A stretch of 40,909 bases of DNA from an uncultured Marinoscillum sp. (GCA_902529805.1 CABZXU010000015.1:1-40909), one strand, 5' to 3'; shown: positions 1 through 9,509, numbered from the stretch's first letter. Numbers and translations are program-made. Notes: generated by a model from the sequence alone, not told the origin.

Positions 1-761
1 TTTCTAGTAACTTTTCTTTTTGGCTTTTCTTTTTCAACAACATCTTCAACATCAGCAAGAATTCTTCCGCAAAATTCACACAAAATAATTTTCAATTTCT
101 GCTTTATTTCTGTTTGTCTTTGAGGAGGTACAACATTGAAGCAACCACCACAAGCGCCTCTTTTTACTTTCACGATTGCTAGTCCATTTCTCTGTCTTTT
201 TACCAGTTTAGTATACGATAGAAGTAGGTTTTTTTCAATTTTTTTTGAACGTTTTAATTTTTCATTGTTAAGTTTTTCCTCATCGCCTTTACTTTCACTC
301 AGAATTGTATCTAATTCTGATTTTTTTTCATTTAGATCAAGCTTTTTTTCTTTAATTTTTTTCTTTGTTACTTTCTCAATATCTTTTGTTGATTCTATTT
401 TTTCTTCATTTTCAAGAATCTTTTTTTTGAAAATTTTTAGATCCAACTCATTAACTTCAATTTCTTTTGATATAGCATCATATTCACGATTATTTCTAAC
501 ATTTAACTGCTGATCTTTATATTTTTTAATAAGTTTTTTTGCTTCTGATATCTTATTTTTAAAATCATCAATGTCTTGATTAATAGTACCTAACTCATTT
601 TTATGGTTATCAAGTCTTGTATTATAACCCTCTAGTTCATCTTCTAAATCTTGAACTTCTTGTGGTAAAGCACCTCTAATATTTTTTAAATCAAAAATTT
701 TAGAATCAATTTCTTGTAGCTTTAAAAGATTCGTAAGCTTCTTACTAACATCTCTTTCCAT
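1..761 (-). CDS. C4-type zinc ribbon coiled-coil protein, 3' end cut by the window edge
   Basis: The reading frame opens at the ATG at 761 and runs without a stop to base 1, giving about 253 visible residues; family members are usually about this long, so little is missing. The first ~190 residues are Lys/Glu-rich and heptad-like (LQEIDSKIFDLKNIRG near the start), as expected for a long antiparallel coiled coil. A CGGC pair and a CEFC pair about 25 residues apart then form a C4 zinc ribbon, followed by a basic tail. This is the CT398/zf-RING_7-type architecture, commonly annotated as a possible nucleic-acid-binding protein; its exact role is unsettled. It lies 18 nt downstream of the Nif3-family gene on the same strand, an arrangement I recall as common in Bacteroidota, so the two are probably co-transcribed. 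Confidence 0.85.
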   Translation of the reverse strand, partial: MERDVSKKLTNLLKLQEIDSKIFDLKNIRGALPQEVQDLEDELEGYNTRLDNHKNELGTINQDIDDFKNKISEAKKLIKKYKDQQLNVRNNREYDAISKEIEVNELDLKIFKKKILENEEKIESTKDIEKVTKKKIKEKKLDLNEKKSELDTILSESKGDEEKLNNEKLKRSKKIEKNLLLSYTKLVKRQRNGLAIVKVKRGACGGCFNVVPPQRQTEIKQKLKIILCEFCGRILADVEDVVEKEKPKRKVTR

Positions 762-779
762 ATTATAAATTATTTTATA

Positions 780-1868
780 CTAATAATATTTTATCGGATT
801 TGAATTTATTTTCGATAAATGAACTGCAATATTAACTAATTTTTTATTTAAATATTCAAAAATTAATTCTTTTGTAAATTGTTCACTTTCATAATGTCCA
901 ATATCAATAATTAACATCTTACTATCCCCTTCAAAAAAGTCATGATATTTTAAATCTGAAGTAATAAATACATCAGAATTATTTTCTAAAGCTTTATTAA
1001 TTAAGAATGATCCAGATCCACCACAAATTGCTATTTTATTAACATTTTTTTTATTTAAAATTGTATGCTTGATTACTTTAGATTTAAAAACGTTTTTTAA
1101 TTTATTTAATAAGCTACTGGTGTCAATTTTTAGATTTCCCACAATACCGGATCCGATCAATTTACTTTTATTATTTATTTTAGTTATATAAAATGCAACT
1201 TCATCGTAAGGATGAGATTTTTTTAAGCAACTAATCAATTTTTTCTCGAGATGACTTTCAAAAAGTAATTCAACTTTAACCTCATTAGAATTTTGAAATT
1301 TATTGTTTTTTCCAATGAAAGGAGATGCATTATTATCAGGTCTAAATGTGCCCAATCCTTCACTTTGAAAACTACATGAATCATAATTTCCTATTTTACC
1401 AGCACCTATTTTAAATAGTTTTTTTAAGGTATTTTCTTTATAATCTTTAGGTACATAAAACTCAATTTTTGATAATAAATTACTTTTTTTATTAAGAATT
1501 TCAATGTTTTTTAATCCTATTTTATCTGCAATTTTACTATTAACGCCTGTTATAATATTATCAAGATTAGTGTGCATCGAATAAATTGCTATAGAATTCT
1601 TGATCGCTTTTATAATAGATCTTTCAACATAATTTGATCCGGTAATTTTTTTTATCGGACGAAAAATTAAGGGATGATGAGATATTATAAGATTACATTT
1701 TTTTTTTATTGCTTCATCTATTACTTCTTCTGTGCAGTCTAAGGTAACTAAAATGCCTTTTATTTCGTTTTGTTTAATTCCAATGATTAATCCAGAGTTA
1801 TCATATTCTTCTTGTAGACTTGGTGGAGCCCAATTTTCTAAACATTCGATAATTTTATTTAATTTCAT
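780..1868 (-). CDS. Nif3-like dinuclear metal centre protein (YbgI/YqfO family)
   Basis: A 362-residue protein of the Nif3/YbgI family, toroidal hexamers with a two-metal site, often labelled 'GTP cyclohydrolase 1 type 2 homolog'. Visible metal-site motifs are ISHHPLIF near residue 62, HTNLD near residue 100 and, at the C-terminal end, IDIGHYESE. The length is that of the long YqfO-like form, with a PII/CutA-like insertion between the two halves (roughly residues 130-240, containing HPYDEVAFY). The biochemical role is not established; the GTP cyclohydrolase label is weak. The start is an ATG only 9 bases from the ATG of the divergent lpxK, and the zinc-ribbon gene follows 18 nt downstream. 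Confidence 0.92.
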   Translation of the reverse strand: MKLNKIIECLENWAPPSLQEEYDNSGLIIGIKQNEIKGILVTLDCTEEVIDEAIKKKCNLIISHHPLIFRPIKKITGSNYVERSIIKAIKNSIAIYSMHTNLDNIITGVNSKIADKIGLKNIEILNKKSNLLSKIEFYVPKDYKENTLKKLFKIGAGKIGNYDSCSFQSEGLGTFRPDNNASPFIGKNNKFQNSNEVKVELLFESHLEKKLISCLKKSHPYDEVAFYITKINNKSKLIGSGIVGNLKIDTSSLLNKLKNVFKSKVIKHTILNKKNVNKIAICGGSGSFLINKALENNSDVFITSDLKYHDFFEGDSKMLIIDIGHYESEQFTKELIFEYLNKKLVNIAVHLSKINSNPIKYY

Positions 1869-1877
1869 AAATTAAAA

Positions 1878-2951
1878 ATGAATTTCACAAAAAAAATATT
1901 TTCTTTTTTATTTGGTTCAGGGTTTTTTCTTTTACTTGCCTCTCTTATTTATGACTTATTTACAAGTCTAAGAAATTTTTTATATGAAAAAAATATTTTT
2001 TCAAGCATAAATTTCAAAATACCTATTATTTCTGTTGGAAATATATCTATGGGAGGAACTGGAAAAACACCTTTAGTTGAATATTTAGCAAGTTATTATC
2101 TTAAAAAAAATTATAATATAGTTATTTTAAGTAGGGGATATAAGAGGAACTCTAAAGGGTATTTAGAGGCAAATGGTACTCAGGATTATCTATCTATTGG
2201 AGATGAGCCAATGCAGTTTTATTTAAAATTTAAGGAAAAATTATTAGTTGTAGTTTGTGAAGATAGGGTATATGCAATAAATAAAATACAAAGAAAATAT
2301 CCTAAAACTAACCTAATAATTTTAGATGATGGTTTTCAACAAAGAAAAATTAAATCTTCATATAATATTGTTAATTCTCAGTTTTCTAAACCATTTTTTA
2401 ATGATTATTTATTTCCTTATGGCTTTTTGAGAGAGAAAAGGAACAATATAAATAGAGCTGATTTACTTGTGTTTTCCAAAGTTTTAAATAAAAATAATTT
2501 ATCAGATTTTAAAAATCATATTTCTAAAAGTTTAAAATATTTTAAAAATGAAGAAAAAATTTATTTTTCTAAAATTAAATATTTAAAGCTTATTCCTTTA
2601 TTTAAAAAAAATACTTCATTAAATAAAATAAACAACTTTATTTCAGTATCAAGTATTTCTGATTCCAGCTTATTTGATCAATATTTGAATTTAAATTATA
2701 ATATTATTAAAAATTATAAATTTTCAGATCATCACATATATAATGTTAAAGAAATAGATAATATTGTTAATTCTCTTAATGAGAGAACTGCTTTAATCAT
2801 TACAGAAAAAGATGAGCCTAAGTTTAAAGTTTATCAAAAGAAGCTTTCTAAATACTCAATATTTAAATTACCTATTCAAATAAGTTTAATTGATAAAAAA
2901 AATGAATTTTTTGATAATATTGATTCTTATTTAAATTTATATAATAACTAA
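1878..2951 (+). CDS. lpxK: Tetraacyldisaccharide 4'-kinase
   Basis: LpxK phosphorylates the 4' position of the tetraacyldisaccharide 1-phosphate to make lipid IVA, a late step of lipid A synthesis at the inner face of the inner membrane. The 357 residues fit the family. A hydrophobic N-terminal anchor (about residues 8-30) precedes the P-loop ISVGNISMGGTGKTP (GGTGKT at residues 59-64). The typical DDGFQQRK motif lies near residue 150, and ITEKDEPKF sits near the C-terminus. The gene shows that the host makes a lipid-A-containing outer membrane. Its stop codon overlaps the start of the next gene (TAATG), so translation of lpxK and the porin is likely coupled. Confidence 0.95.
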   Translation: MNFTKKIFSFLFGSGFFLLLASLIYDLFTSLRNFLYEKNIFSSINFKIPIISVGNISMGGTGKTPLVEYLASYYLKKNYNIVILSRGYKRNSKGYLEANGTQDYLSIGDEPMQFYLKFKEKLLVVVCEDRVYAINKIQRKYPKTNLIILDDGFQQRKIKSSYNIVNSQFSKPFFNDYLFPYGFLREKRNNINRADLLVFSKVLNKNNLSDFKNHISKSLKYFKNEEKIYFSKIKYLKLIPLFKKNTSLNKINNFISVSSISDSSLFDQYLNLNYNIIKNYKFSDHHIYNVKEIDNIVNSLNERTALIITEKDEPKFKVYQKKLSKYSIFKLPIQISLIDKKNEFFDNIDSYLNLYNN

Positions 2952-4852
2952 TGAGAAAGGTCTTATCAATAATTTTAATTATATGTTCAATAAATTTTTC
3001 TTTATGTGGTCAAGAAAAATCTAGAGAGGTTGTAAATACAGGAGAAGAAGAAGAAGAAATAAATAATAAGAGAACAATTTTAGATGATTCAACATTTAAC
3101 GTTTATAGTGCCAAAACCACTTTATTTTTAGAAGAATCCAATTTAATTGATGAAGATTATTCATTTAAATTTTTAGATACCACTCTATATAATTTTGAAT
3201 TATTTGATCTCACAGAAAAATATAATATGAAGTATCAAAATCTAGGAAATTTAGGAACGGCATTATTTGACTTAGAATATAGTAAACCTAACTATATAAA
3301 AACATTATCTGGCTTTAATGCCTATTTGCCGTATTATGAGAATTATAAGAAAATAAAATTTTATGATACGAAATCTCCTTTTATTGATTTGAATTTAATA
3401 TTTGGTGGATTAGGCCGTTCGAAAGTTGATTTTTCTTTTTCAAGAAGTGTAAATAAAAATTGGAATCTTGGCTTTGATGTACATAGGATAACCTCAGATA
3501 AGCAAATTGGTGCTACTAAAAGCAAAGGAGATAGGAATATTTTATCTTCATCATTTGATTTATATGTATATCATAATTCAAAAAATGATAAATATAAATT
3601 TCTAACCTCATATTTTAATTTAAATCATAATTTATACGAAACAGGGGGAATGTTCTTAGAAAATGATGATTTGCCAGTTAATTTTTTTCAATATCAAGAT
3701 TCTGAAGTAAACTTAATCGATGTTGAAAATCATAATAAATTTAGAAACTTTCATAGTTATAATGAGTACTCTTTAAATGATAATTTGAAAATTTATTATT
3801 TATTTGATTATTTAAATTATAACAATGAATATATAGATGGTAATTTATCTCAAAATTTAAATTTTTATGACAAAATTTTAATTGATTCAACTCTAACACT
3901 TGACACATTTAATATTAAAACATTTGAAAATAATATTGGATTAAAGGGAAAGTTTAAATCTATTTATTACAATATTTTTCTAAAGAGATATGATTTGTCT
4001 TACTCCTATCTAATAACGTCTCTTAAAACAAAAAAAAATGAACTTATTTTAGGTTCAAAAATAGAATTTAATAAAAATTCATTTTTATTTAATATTGATG
4101 CATTTATTAAAGATAATGGCAATTATAATTTATCAGGAAAAATAAATAGTAAGTATTTTGAGGGCAATTATTTTAGTGGTTTATTTGATCCAACAATAAT
4201 TGAAAATTATTTTACTGGCAACCATAATTACTGGAATGAAAATTTTAATTCAAAATTTATTAACCAGATAGATTTTAAACTAAAATTATCTAATGATTTT
4301 ATAAATTTTTACCCTGATGTACAACTTTCATCTATTAAAAATTATATCTATTTTGATAAAACTAGACTTCCTAAACAAAATCAAAATACTATTTATAAAA
4401 ACACCTTTAGTGTATCTTTCGATGTTAACTTTTTAAAATCCTTATTTCATTTAGAAAGTAAACTTTCTTATACAAATTTAGCAGGAAATAGTGTGAATGA
4501 TTTTTTAAGATTACCAAAGTTTAAATATTTTGGTAAGCTATACTATTCAGATATTTGGTTTGATAATAAAATCCCTATTGAATTAGGAACAAACCTTTAT
4601 TTTAGATCCTCTTATTTTGCAAATGCATTTAGTCCAGATATTCAGCAATTTTATATACAAAATCATTTCAAATTGAAAAGCTACTTTCTTACAAATATAT
4701 ATTTCAGCATGAAAATTGAAAATTTAAGAGTTTTTCTTAAAATGCAACATTTTAATCAATTTGAAAAGTTAGATGGATATTTTGTGACACCATATTACCC
4801 AGGTCAGAGAAGGGTTTTAGATTTTGGAATAAGATGGTTATTTTTTAATTAG
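2951..4852 (+). CDS. Putative outer-membrane porin (Porin_10-like beta-barrel)
   Basis: A 633-residue exported protein. The N-terminus (MRKVLSIILIICSINFSLCGQ) is a signal peptide ending near CG-Q. After an acidic linker with five consecutive Glu (about residues 33-37), the rest alternates aromatic and polar residues in short strands rich in Tyr, Phe and Asn, and ends in a terminal aromatic strand (LDFGIRWLFFN). That is the pattern of a large outer-membrane beta-barrel and matches the Bacteroidota 'putative porin' family by length and style. It shares one base with the lpxK stop codon, which fits an outer-membrane biogenesis unit. The substrate cannot be told from the sequence. Confidence 0.75.
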   Translation: MRKVLSIILIICSINFSLCGQEKSREVVNTGEEEEEINNKRTILDDSTFNVYSAKTTLFLEESNLIDEDYSFKFLDTTLYNFELFDLTEKYNMKYQNLGNLGTALFDLEYSKPNYIKTLSGFNAYLPYYENYKKIKFYDTKSPFIDLNLIFGGLGRSKVDFSFSRSVNKNWNLGFDVHRITSDKQIGATKSKGDRNILSSSFDLYVYHNSKNDKYKFLTSYFNLNHNLYETGGMFLENDDLPVNFFQYQDSEVNLIDVENHNKFRNFHSYNEYSLNDNLKIYYLFDYLNYNNEYIDGNLSQNLNFYDKILIDSTLTLDTFNIKTFENNIGLKGKFKSIYYNIFLKRYDLSYSYLITSLKTKKNELILGSKIEFNKNSFLFNIDAFIKDNGNYNLSGKINSKYFEGNYFSGLFDPTIIENYFTGNHNYWNENFNSKFINQIDFKLKLSNDFINFYPDVQLSSIKNYIYFDKTRLPKQNQNTIYKNTFSVSFDVNFLKSLFHLESKLSYTNLAGNSVNDFLRLPKFKYFGKLYYSDIWFDNKIPIELGTNLYFRSSYFANAFSPDIQQFYIQNHFKLKSYFLTNIYFSMKIENLRVFLKMQHFNQFEKLDGYFVTPYYPGQRRVLDFGIRWLFFN

Positions 4853-4870
4853 AATTTTATACGTTTGAAC

Positions 4871-5431
4871 ATGAAAAGAATCTTTCTTATACAAGTTTTT
4901 ATTTTTTCATTTTTGTTTAACTCTTTTTCTCAAACATATATTAAAATGAATGGCACCTATGCTTTATTTGCAATTCCTAGCATTGGTATAGAAGTTGGAA
5001 TTGCACCCAAAGCTACCTTTCAGCTAGATGCAACTATGTCATTCTGGAATTCGATAAATGATAGACCATGGGTATTTAATCAAATATTTCCTGAGGTTAG
5101 ATATTATTTTAAAGATAAAAATGATGGTTTTTACACTGGTATTCATATTGGCTATGGTATGTTTAAATTATCAAAGAATAATTCTTATGCTAAAAATAAC
5201 CAATATCAATATGGGTACATATGGTTTACAGGTGCAACGATTGGTTATCAATGGAAAATAAAAGAAAATTGGCTATTAGATCTCTTTATTGGAGGTGGCT
5301 GGTCAAAAGCTGATTATGAAGGGTTTGATAAAAACCTTGGAAGTATAAGATATGATTTAGCAAGTGGAATTAATTATAGTGCTCAATCTTTACCTTATCG
5401 TGGAGGTTTAATGATTGGATATAAATTTTAA
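4871..5431 (+). CDS. DUF3575-type outer-membrane beta-barrel protein
   Basis: The protein has about 186 residues. I place the start at the ATG at 4871 rather than the TTG two codons earlier, because MKRIFLIQVFIFSFLFNSFSQ from that ATG is a normal signal peptide with cleavage at FS-Q. The mature part has the block PSIGIEVGIAPKATFQLDAT followed by paired strands (EVRYYF, GFYTGIHIGYG, GYIWFTGATIGYQW, WLLDLFIGGGW) and ends in GLMIGYKF, a C-terminal Phe typical of outer-membrane barrels. This resembles DUF3575 (small Bacteroidota barrels, function unknown). It follows the porin gene by 18 nt and is probably in the same transcript. Confidence 0.8.
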   Translation: MKRIFLIQVFIFSFLFNSFSQTYIKMNGTYALFAIPSIGIEVGIAPKATFQLDATMSFWNSINDRPWVFNQIFPEVRYYFKDKNDGFYTGIHIGYGMFKLSKNNSYAKNNQYQYGYIWFTGATIGYQWKIKENWLLDLFIGGGWSKADYEGFDKNLGSIRYDLASGINYSAQSLPYRGGLMIGYKF

Positions 5432-5488
5432 CTTTATAAATCTTATTTTTTTTAATAAAATATATATGCTTTAAATTTAGAATTATAA

Positions 5489-6778
5489 ATGACAAAATCC
5501 AGAAGAAATTTTTTAAAAAAATCATTACTAGGTCTTTCAACAATACCTTCATTAGCTCTTATATCTAAAAGTGAAACATTTACATCACTTAAAAAAATTA
5601 AACAGCACCTTTCAAATGTTAATAAAAATGAGTTCTGGTCTGAAGTTCGAAATATGTTTCCTACTGATAAAAATGATACATATTTCAATAATGGGACATT
5701 AGGTGTTCAGTCAAATTATGTTTTAAATAAAGTCATTTCTGATATGAGAAATAATGCAATTAATGGTGCAAAAACTGACTATAAAGGAGGAGGTCCTAAC
5801 TTATTATCAGGATATGATCCATATGTTTCAATAAGAAAAAAGCTTGGAAAAATTTTAAATTGTAATTTTGAAGAATTGTCTCTTATTCAAAATGCAACTT
5901 TTGGCATGAATTTTGTTGCACATGGTCTTGATTTTAAGAAAGGTGATGAAGTTATAAACACAGATCAAGAACATGGTGGTGGATTTGCTGCATGGAGGCA
6001 GTTATCTAAGAGAAAAGGTGTCGTTTACAAAGAAGCAAAAATGCCAGTTCCGGCGAATGATAAAGAACAGATAATTAAATCAATTATTAACCAAGTTACT
6101 AAAAAGACAAAAGTCATTGCTATCCCACATATTATTTCCGTTTATGGTACTGTAATGCCAGTGAAAGAAATATGTGATTTTGCTAAATCAAACGATATTT
6201 TTACTATTATAGATGGTGCGCAAGCGGTAGGTCAAATAAATGTTGATTTAAAAGAATTAAAATGTGATGCTTACTATTCAAGTCTTCATAAATGGCTTTT
6301 ATCACCACCAGGAAATGGTATTCTTTATTTGGATGAGTCCATATCATCAAATATTTGGCCAACACTTTCTAGTTATAATTGGGATAATAAAGAAGATAAA
6401 GGATTTAGTCTTCAACAATCTGGAACAGGAAACCCATCTTTAAGGATTGGTTTAGATGCTTCTATTGATTTTTTTAATATAATAGGTGAAGATAGGTGGT
6501 TTGGAAGAGTTAAAGAATTAGGTAAGTACCTAAGAGATGGTTTAAAGAAGTTAAGAAATGTAGAAATAGTATCTTCTCATAATGAAGATTTATGTGCTGG
6601 TTTAACTACATATAAAGTTGAAGGAATGACTGGTCCTGAATTGCAAAAGATACTATGGGATAAAGAGAGACTCCAACCTCGATCAGTTGGAAAAGAGTTA
6701 ATGAGGCATTCTGTTCACATATATAATCAAAAAACAGAAATAGATAGAACCTTTAATGTAATTAAGTCTTTATCATGA
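5489..6778 (+). CDS. Class-V aminotransferase-fold PLP enzyme with a Tat-type leader
   Basis: A 429-residue PLP enzyme of the class-V aminotransferase fold (cysteine desulfurase / isopenicillin-N-epimerase-like). The N-terminus SRRNFLKKSLLGLSTIP (twin Arg at residues 5-6, then a hydrophobic stretch) is a canonical twin-arginine signal, so the folded holoenzyme is probably exported. Visible catalytic features are the N-terminal YFNNGTLG, the cofactor region NATFGMNFV, the IIDGAQAVGQ aspartate, and the Schiff-base lysine in SSLHKWLLSPPG (K268). The substrate is unknown; isopenicillin-N-epimerase-like and selenocysteine-lyase-like annotations are the usual alternatives. It heads a rightward operon and its end overlaps the next gene by 4 nt (ATGA). 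Confidence 0.85.
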   Translation: MTKSRRNFLKKSLLGLSTIPSLALISKSETFTSLKKIKQHLSNVNKNEFWSEVRNMFPTDKNDTYFNNGTLGVQSNYVLNKVISDMRNNAINGAKTDYKGGGPNLLSGYDPYVSIRKKLGKILNCNFEELSLIQNATFGMNFVAHGLDFKKGDEVINTDQEHGGGFAAWRQLSKRKGVVYKEAKMPVPANDKEQIIKSIINQVTKKTKVIAIPHIISVYGTVMPVKEICDFAKSNDIFTIIDGAQAVGQINVDLKELKCDAYYSSLHKWLLSPPGNGILYLDESISSNIWPTLSSYNWDNKEDKGFSLQQSGTGNPSLRIGLDASIDFFNIIGEDRWFGRVKELGKYLRDGLKKLRNVEIVSSHNEDLCAGLTTYKVEGMTGPELQKILWDKERLQPRSVGKELMRHSVHIYNQKTEIDRTFNVIKSLS

Positions 6779-7611
6779 GTCAAATAATTGATTTTTTTGC
6801 TGATGTTCCATTAATCTTTAGAACAGGTATTTTACTTGGCGGAATTGTTCTATTCTGGATTTTAGAGGGAATTATTCCTCTTTATTCATTTAAATATAAG
6901 AAAGGTATTCATGCTTTTTTGAATCTATTATTTACTACAACTACTGCAATTATTGGTTTTGGGTTCGCTTTTTTATTACTTAAATCCACAGAAATAGTTA
7001 ATGAAAATCAGTTTGGAGTTATTCATTTATTTGATTTTCCTTTAGTTTTTGAAGTAATAATTTCTTTATTGATTCTTGATCTAATTGGAGCATATTTAGT
7101 TCATTTTATTGAACATAAAGTTCCATGGATGTGGAAATTCCATGTAGTTCATCATAGCGATAAAAATGTTGATGTTACAACAGGCCTTAGACATCATCCT
7201 GGAGAAACAGTATTTAGGATTTTGTTTACAATTCTTGGTGTTTATATCTCTGGAGCCTCTATAGGAATGGTTATGCTATATCAGAGTATATCAGTATTAT
7301 TTGCTCATATTACACATGCAAATATTAGTTTGCCTAAAAATCTTGACAGAGTTATTTCGTATATATTAGTTACTCCTAATATGCACAAAGTACATCACCA
7401 CTTTAAACTCCCATTAACTGATACAAATTATGGTAATATTTTTTCTATATGGGATAGACTTTTTGGGACTTATTCTTATGTGGACGATTCTAAGTCTTTA
7501 GTTTATGGTATAGATACTCACATAAATGATAAGAAAATTAATTCGTTTTCTGATTTGTTATTAATTCCATTTAAAAAGATAAAGAAAACAAATCAATCAA
7601 AGTTTTCATAG
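6775..7611 (+). CDS. Sterol desaturase / fatty acid hydroxylase family membrane enzyme
   Basis: A 278-residue integral membrane protein of the fatty-acid-hydroxylase superfamily, di-iron enzymes that hydroxylate or desaturate lipids. After three to four hydrophobic segments it carries the expected histidine clusters: HFIEHKVPWMWKFHVVHHSD, LRHHPGE and, near residue 200, MHKVHHHF. The C-terminal NIFSIWDRLFGTYSY block is also characteristic. The substrate is unknown; a membrane lipid, carotenoid or hopanoid-like molecule is possible. It overlaps the upstream PLP enzyme by 4 nt and precedes the dehydratase-like gene by 2 nt, so it is translated as part of the same operon. Confidence 0.9.
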   Translation: MSQIIDFFADVPLIFRTGILLGGIVLFWILEGIIPLYSFKYKKGIHAFLNLLFTTTTAIIGFGFAFLLLKSTEIVNENQFGVIHLFDFPLVFEVIISLLILDLIGAYLVHFIEHKVPWMWKFHVVHHSDKNVDVTTGLRHHPGETVFRILFTILGVYISGASIGMVMLYQSISVLFAHITHANISLPKNLDRVISYILVTPNMHKVHHHFKLPLTDTNYGNIFSIWDRLFGTYSYVDDSKSLVYGIDTHINDKKINSFSDLLLIPFKKIKKTNQSKFS

Positions 7612-7613
7612 AT

Positions 7614-8558
7614 ATGAGTTTTGAAATTCCTTCATCAAAAAAATCATTAAATAATATTAAAAATTATATAGTAAAGACACCATTAAAGTATTCAGAAAGA
7701 TTATCAAAAGAAACTAATTCAAATATTTTTTTAAAATTAGAAAACCTCCAAAAAACAGGTTCATTTAAAGCTAGGGGAGCTTTAAATAAAATATTAAATA
7801 TTATAGAGACAGAAGAAGTAGTAGCTGCATCTTCCGGAAATCATGGTGCTGCAGTTTCATATGCATTATCACAAAAAAATATGACAGGAACTATATATGT
7901 TCCAAAAAATGTAAAAAAATCAAAAGTAAAAAAAATTGAATCATATGGCTCTAAATTGGTAAAATTTGGAGATGATTGTCTTGATGCTGAAAATGAAGCT
8001 ATTCGTTTATCTAAAGAAAATAATTTTACATTTGTTTCTCCCTATAATGATTATGATATTATTTCTGGACAAGGAACAATTGGGGTAGAGATATTAGAAG
8101 AAAACAGCCAAATTGATATTGTTTTTATAACAGTAGGTGGCGGTGGTTTAATTTCTGGAGTTTCAAATTATATGAAATCTATTAATCATAATATTAAAGT
8201 TATTGGTTGCTCACCCTCTAATTCATCAATTATGATAAATTCTATAAAAGAAGGTAAAATAGTTAATACTGAATCAAAAGATACTCTCTCGGATGGCTCT
8301 GCTGGAGGTGTTGAGGAAGGATCAATTACTTTTAATATGTGTAAAGAATTAATTGACGATTACTGTCTTGTTTCTGAAGAAGAGATAGCATTACAAATTA
8401 AAAATTCAATGAATTTAGACAAAATGCTTATAGAGGGATCTGCAGCAGTAGCTATAGCATCAGCTATAAAGATGAAGTCATACTTAGAAGATAAAAATGT
8501 TGCAATTATAATTTGTGGTGGAAATATTGGGTCAGATACATTAAATAAGATATTATGA
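7614..8558 (+). CDS. Serine/threonine dehydratase-like PLP enzyme (EutB/IlvA family)
   Basis: A 314-residue fold-type II PLP enzyme of the threonine dehydratase/serine racemase group. The PLP lysine is in KTGSFKARGALNK (K52). The substrate loop is SSGNHGAAVSYA (about 77-88), the phosphate-binding glycine loop is GGGGLISG (about residue 178), and the C-terminal IICGGNIGSDT holds the pyridine-N contact region. It is too short to carry the regulatory ACT domain of biosynthetic IlvA, so a catabolic dehydratase or racemase is more likely. Its stop overlaps the start of an ornithine-cyclodeaminase-family gene (ATGA). This pairing recalls EutB-EutC of (hydroxy)ectoine breakdown, but no other ectoine genes are in view, so that role is only a possibility. 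Confidence 0.88.
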   Translation: MSFEIPSSKKSLNNIKNYIVKTPLKYSERLSKETNSNIFLKLENLQKTGSFKARGALNKILNIIETEEVVAASSGNHGAAVSYALSQKNMTGTIYVPKNVKKSKVKKIESYGSKLVKFGDDCLDAENEAIRLSKENNFTFVSPYNDYDIISGQGTIGVEILEENSQIDIVFITVGGGGLISGVSNYMKSINHNIKVIGCSPSNSSIMINSIKEGKIVNTESKDTLSDGSAGGVEEGSITFNMCKELIDDYCLVSEEEIALQIKNSMNLDKMLIEGSAAVAIASAIKMKSYLEDKNVAIIICGGNIGSDTLNKIL

Positions 8559-9508
8559 ATTCTAAATTTTATACAAAAGAACAAATATTAAAAACTCTTA
8601 AAAATATTGATTTATTAGAATCAATTGAGAAAGGTTTTGTAGAATACTCTAGAGGAAATTCAGTTGTTCCTCCTGTAGGTGAGTTATTATTTGATCAGCC
8701 ACCAGGAGATGTTCATATCAAGTATGGTTATATAAAAAATCAAGATAATTATGTTGTTAAAATTGCTTCAGGATTTTCTGAGAATGATAAAGTTGGTTTA
8801 TCATCAAGTCATGGAGTTATGGTAATGTTTGATAGTAAAACGGGTTATTTAAAGTGTGTTTTACATGATGAAGGTTATTTAACTAACGTTAGAACAGCTA
8901 TTGCTGGAGCTATTTGTGCTAAATATTTAGCTCCAAAACAAATAGATGGGATAGGTATTGTTGGCACTGGAATACAAGCTAGGATGCAATTAGAGTACTT
9001 GAAATTAGTTACAGATTGTAGAGAAGTCTTTATTCTAGGGAGAAATAAAGAAAAAATTTCTAAGTATATTGAAGTCATGAAGTCTCATGGTTTTAATATC
9101 AATATTGTAAGTGATTCAAAAGAGTTATGTAAAAACTCAAATTTAATTGTTACAGCAACCAATGCTAATGAATCACTTATTTATAAAGATGATATTAAGG
9201 AAGGGACGCATATTACCGCTATGGGTTCTGATACACCAGATAAAAAGGAATTAGATCCAAAAATTTTAAATATAGCAGATGCTATAATAGTTGATAGTAT
9301 ACCTCAATGCTTAGAAAGAGGTGAAACTAAAAATGCTCTTGATAGAAATCTTATAAAAAAAGAAGATTTAATCGAAATAGGTTCGATTATTGATTCTGGT
9401 GAAAAATTAAGAAAAAATAATAATGAAATTACAGTTGCTGACTTAACTGGAGTAGCAGTACAAGATATTATGATCACAAACGCAGTTTATGAACAATTAA
9501 TAAAATAG
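8555..9508 (+). CDS. Ornithine cyclodeaminase / mu-crystallin family enzyme
   Basis: A 317-residue NAD(P)-dependent enzyme of the ornithine cyclodeaminase/mu-crystallin family. Members deaminate ornithine to proline, reduce cyclic imines, or act as alanine dehydrogenases. Visible features are substrate-side K69 (NYVVKIASGF), R113 (VRTAIAGA), the dinucleotide-binding IVGTGIQARMQLEYL (GTGIQ at 137-141) and the catalytic-region Asp in GSDTPDKKELDP. The gene overlaps the dehydratase-like gene by 4 nt and is followed after 1 nt by the BNR-repeat gene. Co-translation with the dehydratase argues that the two act on one amino-acid-type substrate, as EutB/EutC do. Substrate specificity cannot be read from the sequence. 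Confidence 0.88.
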   Translation: MNSKFYTKEQILKTLKNIDLLESIEKGFVEYSRGNSVVPPVGELLFDQPPGDVHIKYGYIKNQDNYVVKIASGFSENDKVGLSSSHGVMVMFDSKTGYLKCVLHDEGYLTNVRTAIAGAICAKYLAPKQIDGIGIVGTGIQARMQLEYLKLVTDCREVFILGRNKEKISKYIEVMKSHGFNINIVSDSKELCKNSNLIVTATNANESLIYKDDIKEGTHITAMGSDTPDKKELDPKILNIADAIIVDSIPQCLERGETKNALDRNLIKKEDLIEIGSIIDSGEKLRKNNNEITVADLTGVAVQDIMITNAVYEQLIK

Positions 9509-9509
9509 T

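Noticed and set aside
136-513. Open frame of 125 codons on the plus strand at the left edge
   Set aside because: It is the antisense shadow of the zinc-ribbon coiled-coil gene; Phe/Ser-rich composition is the reverse of Lys/Glu codons.
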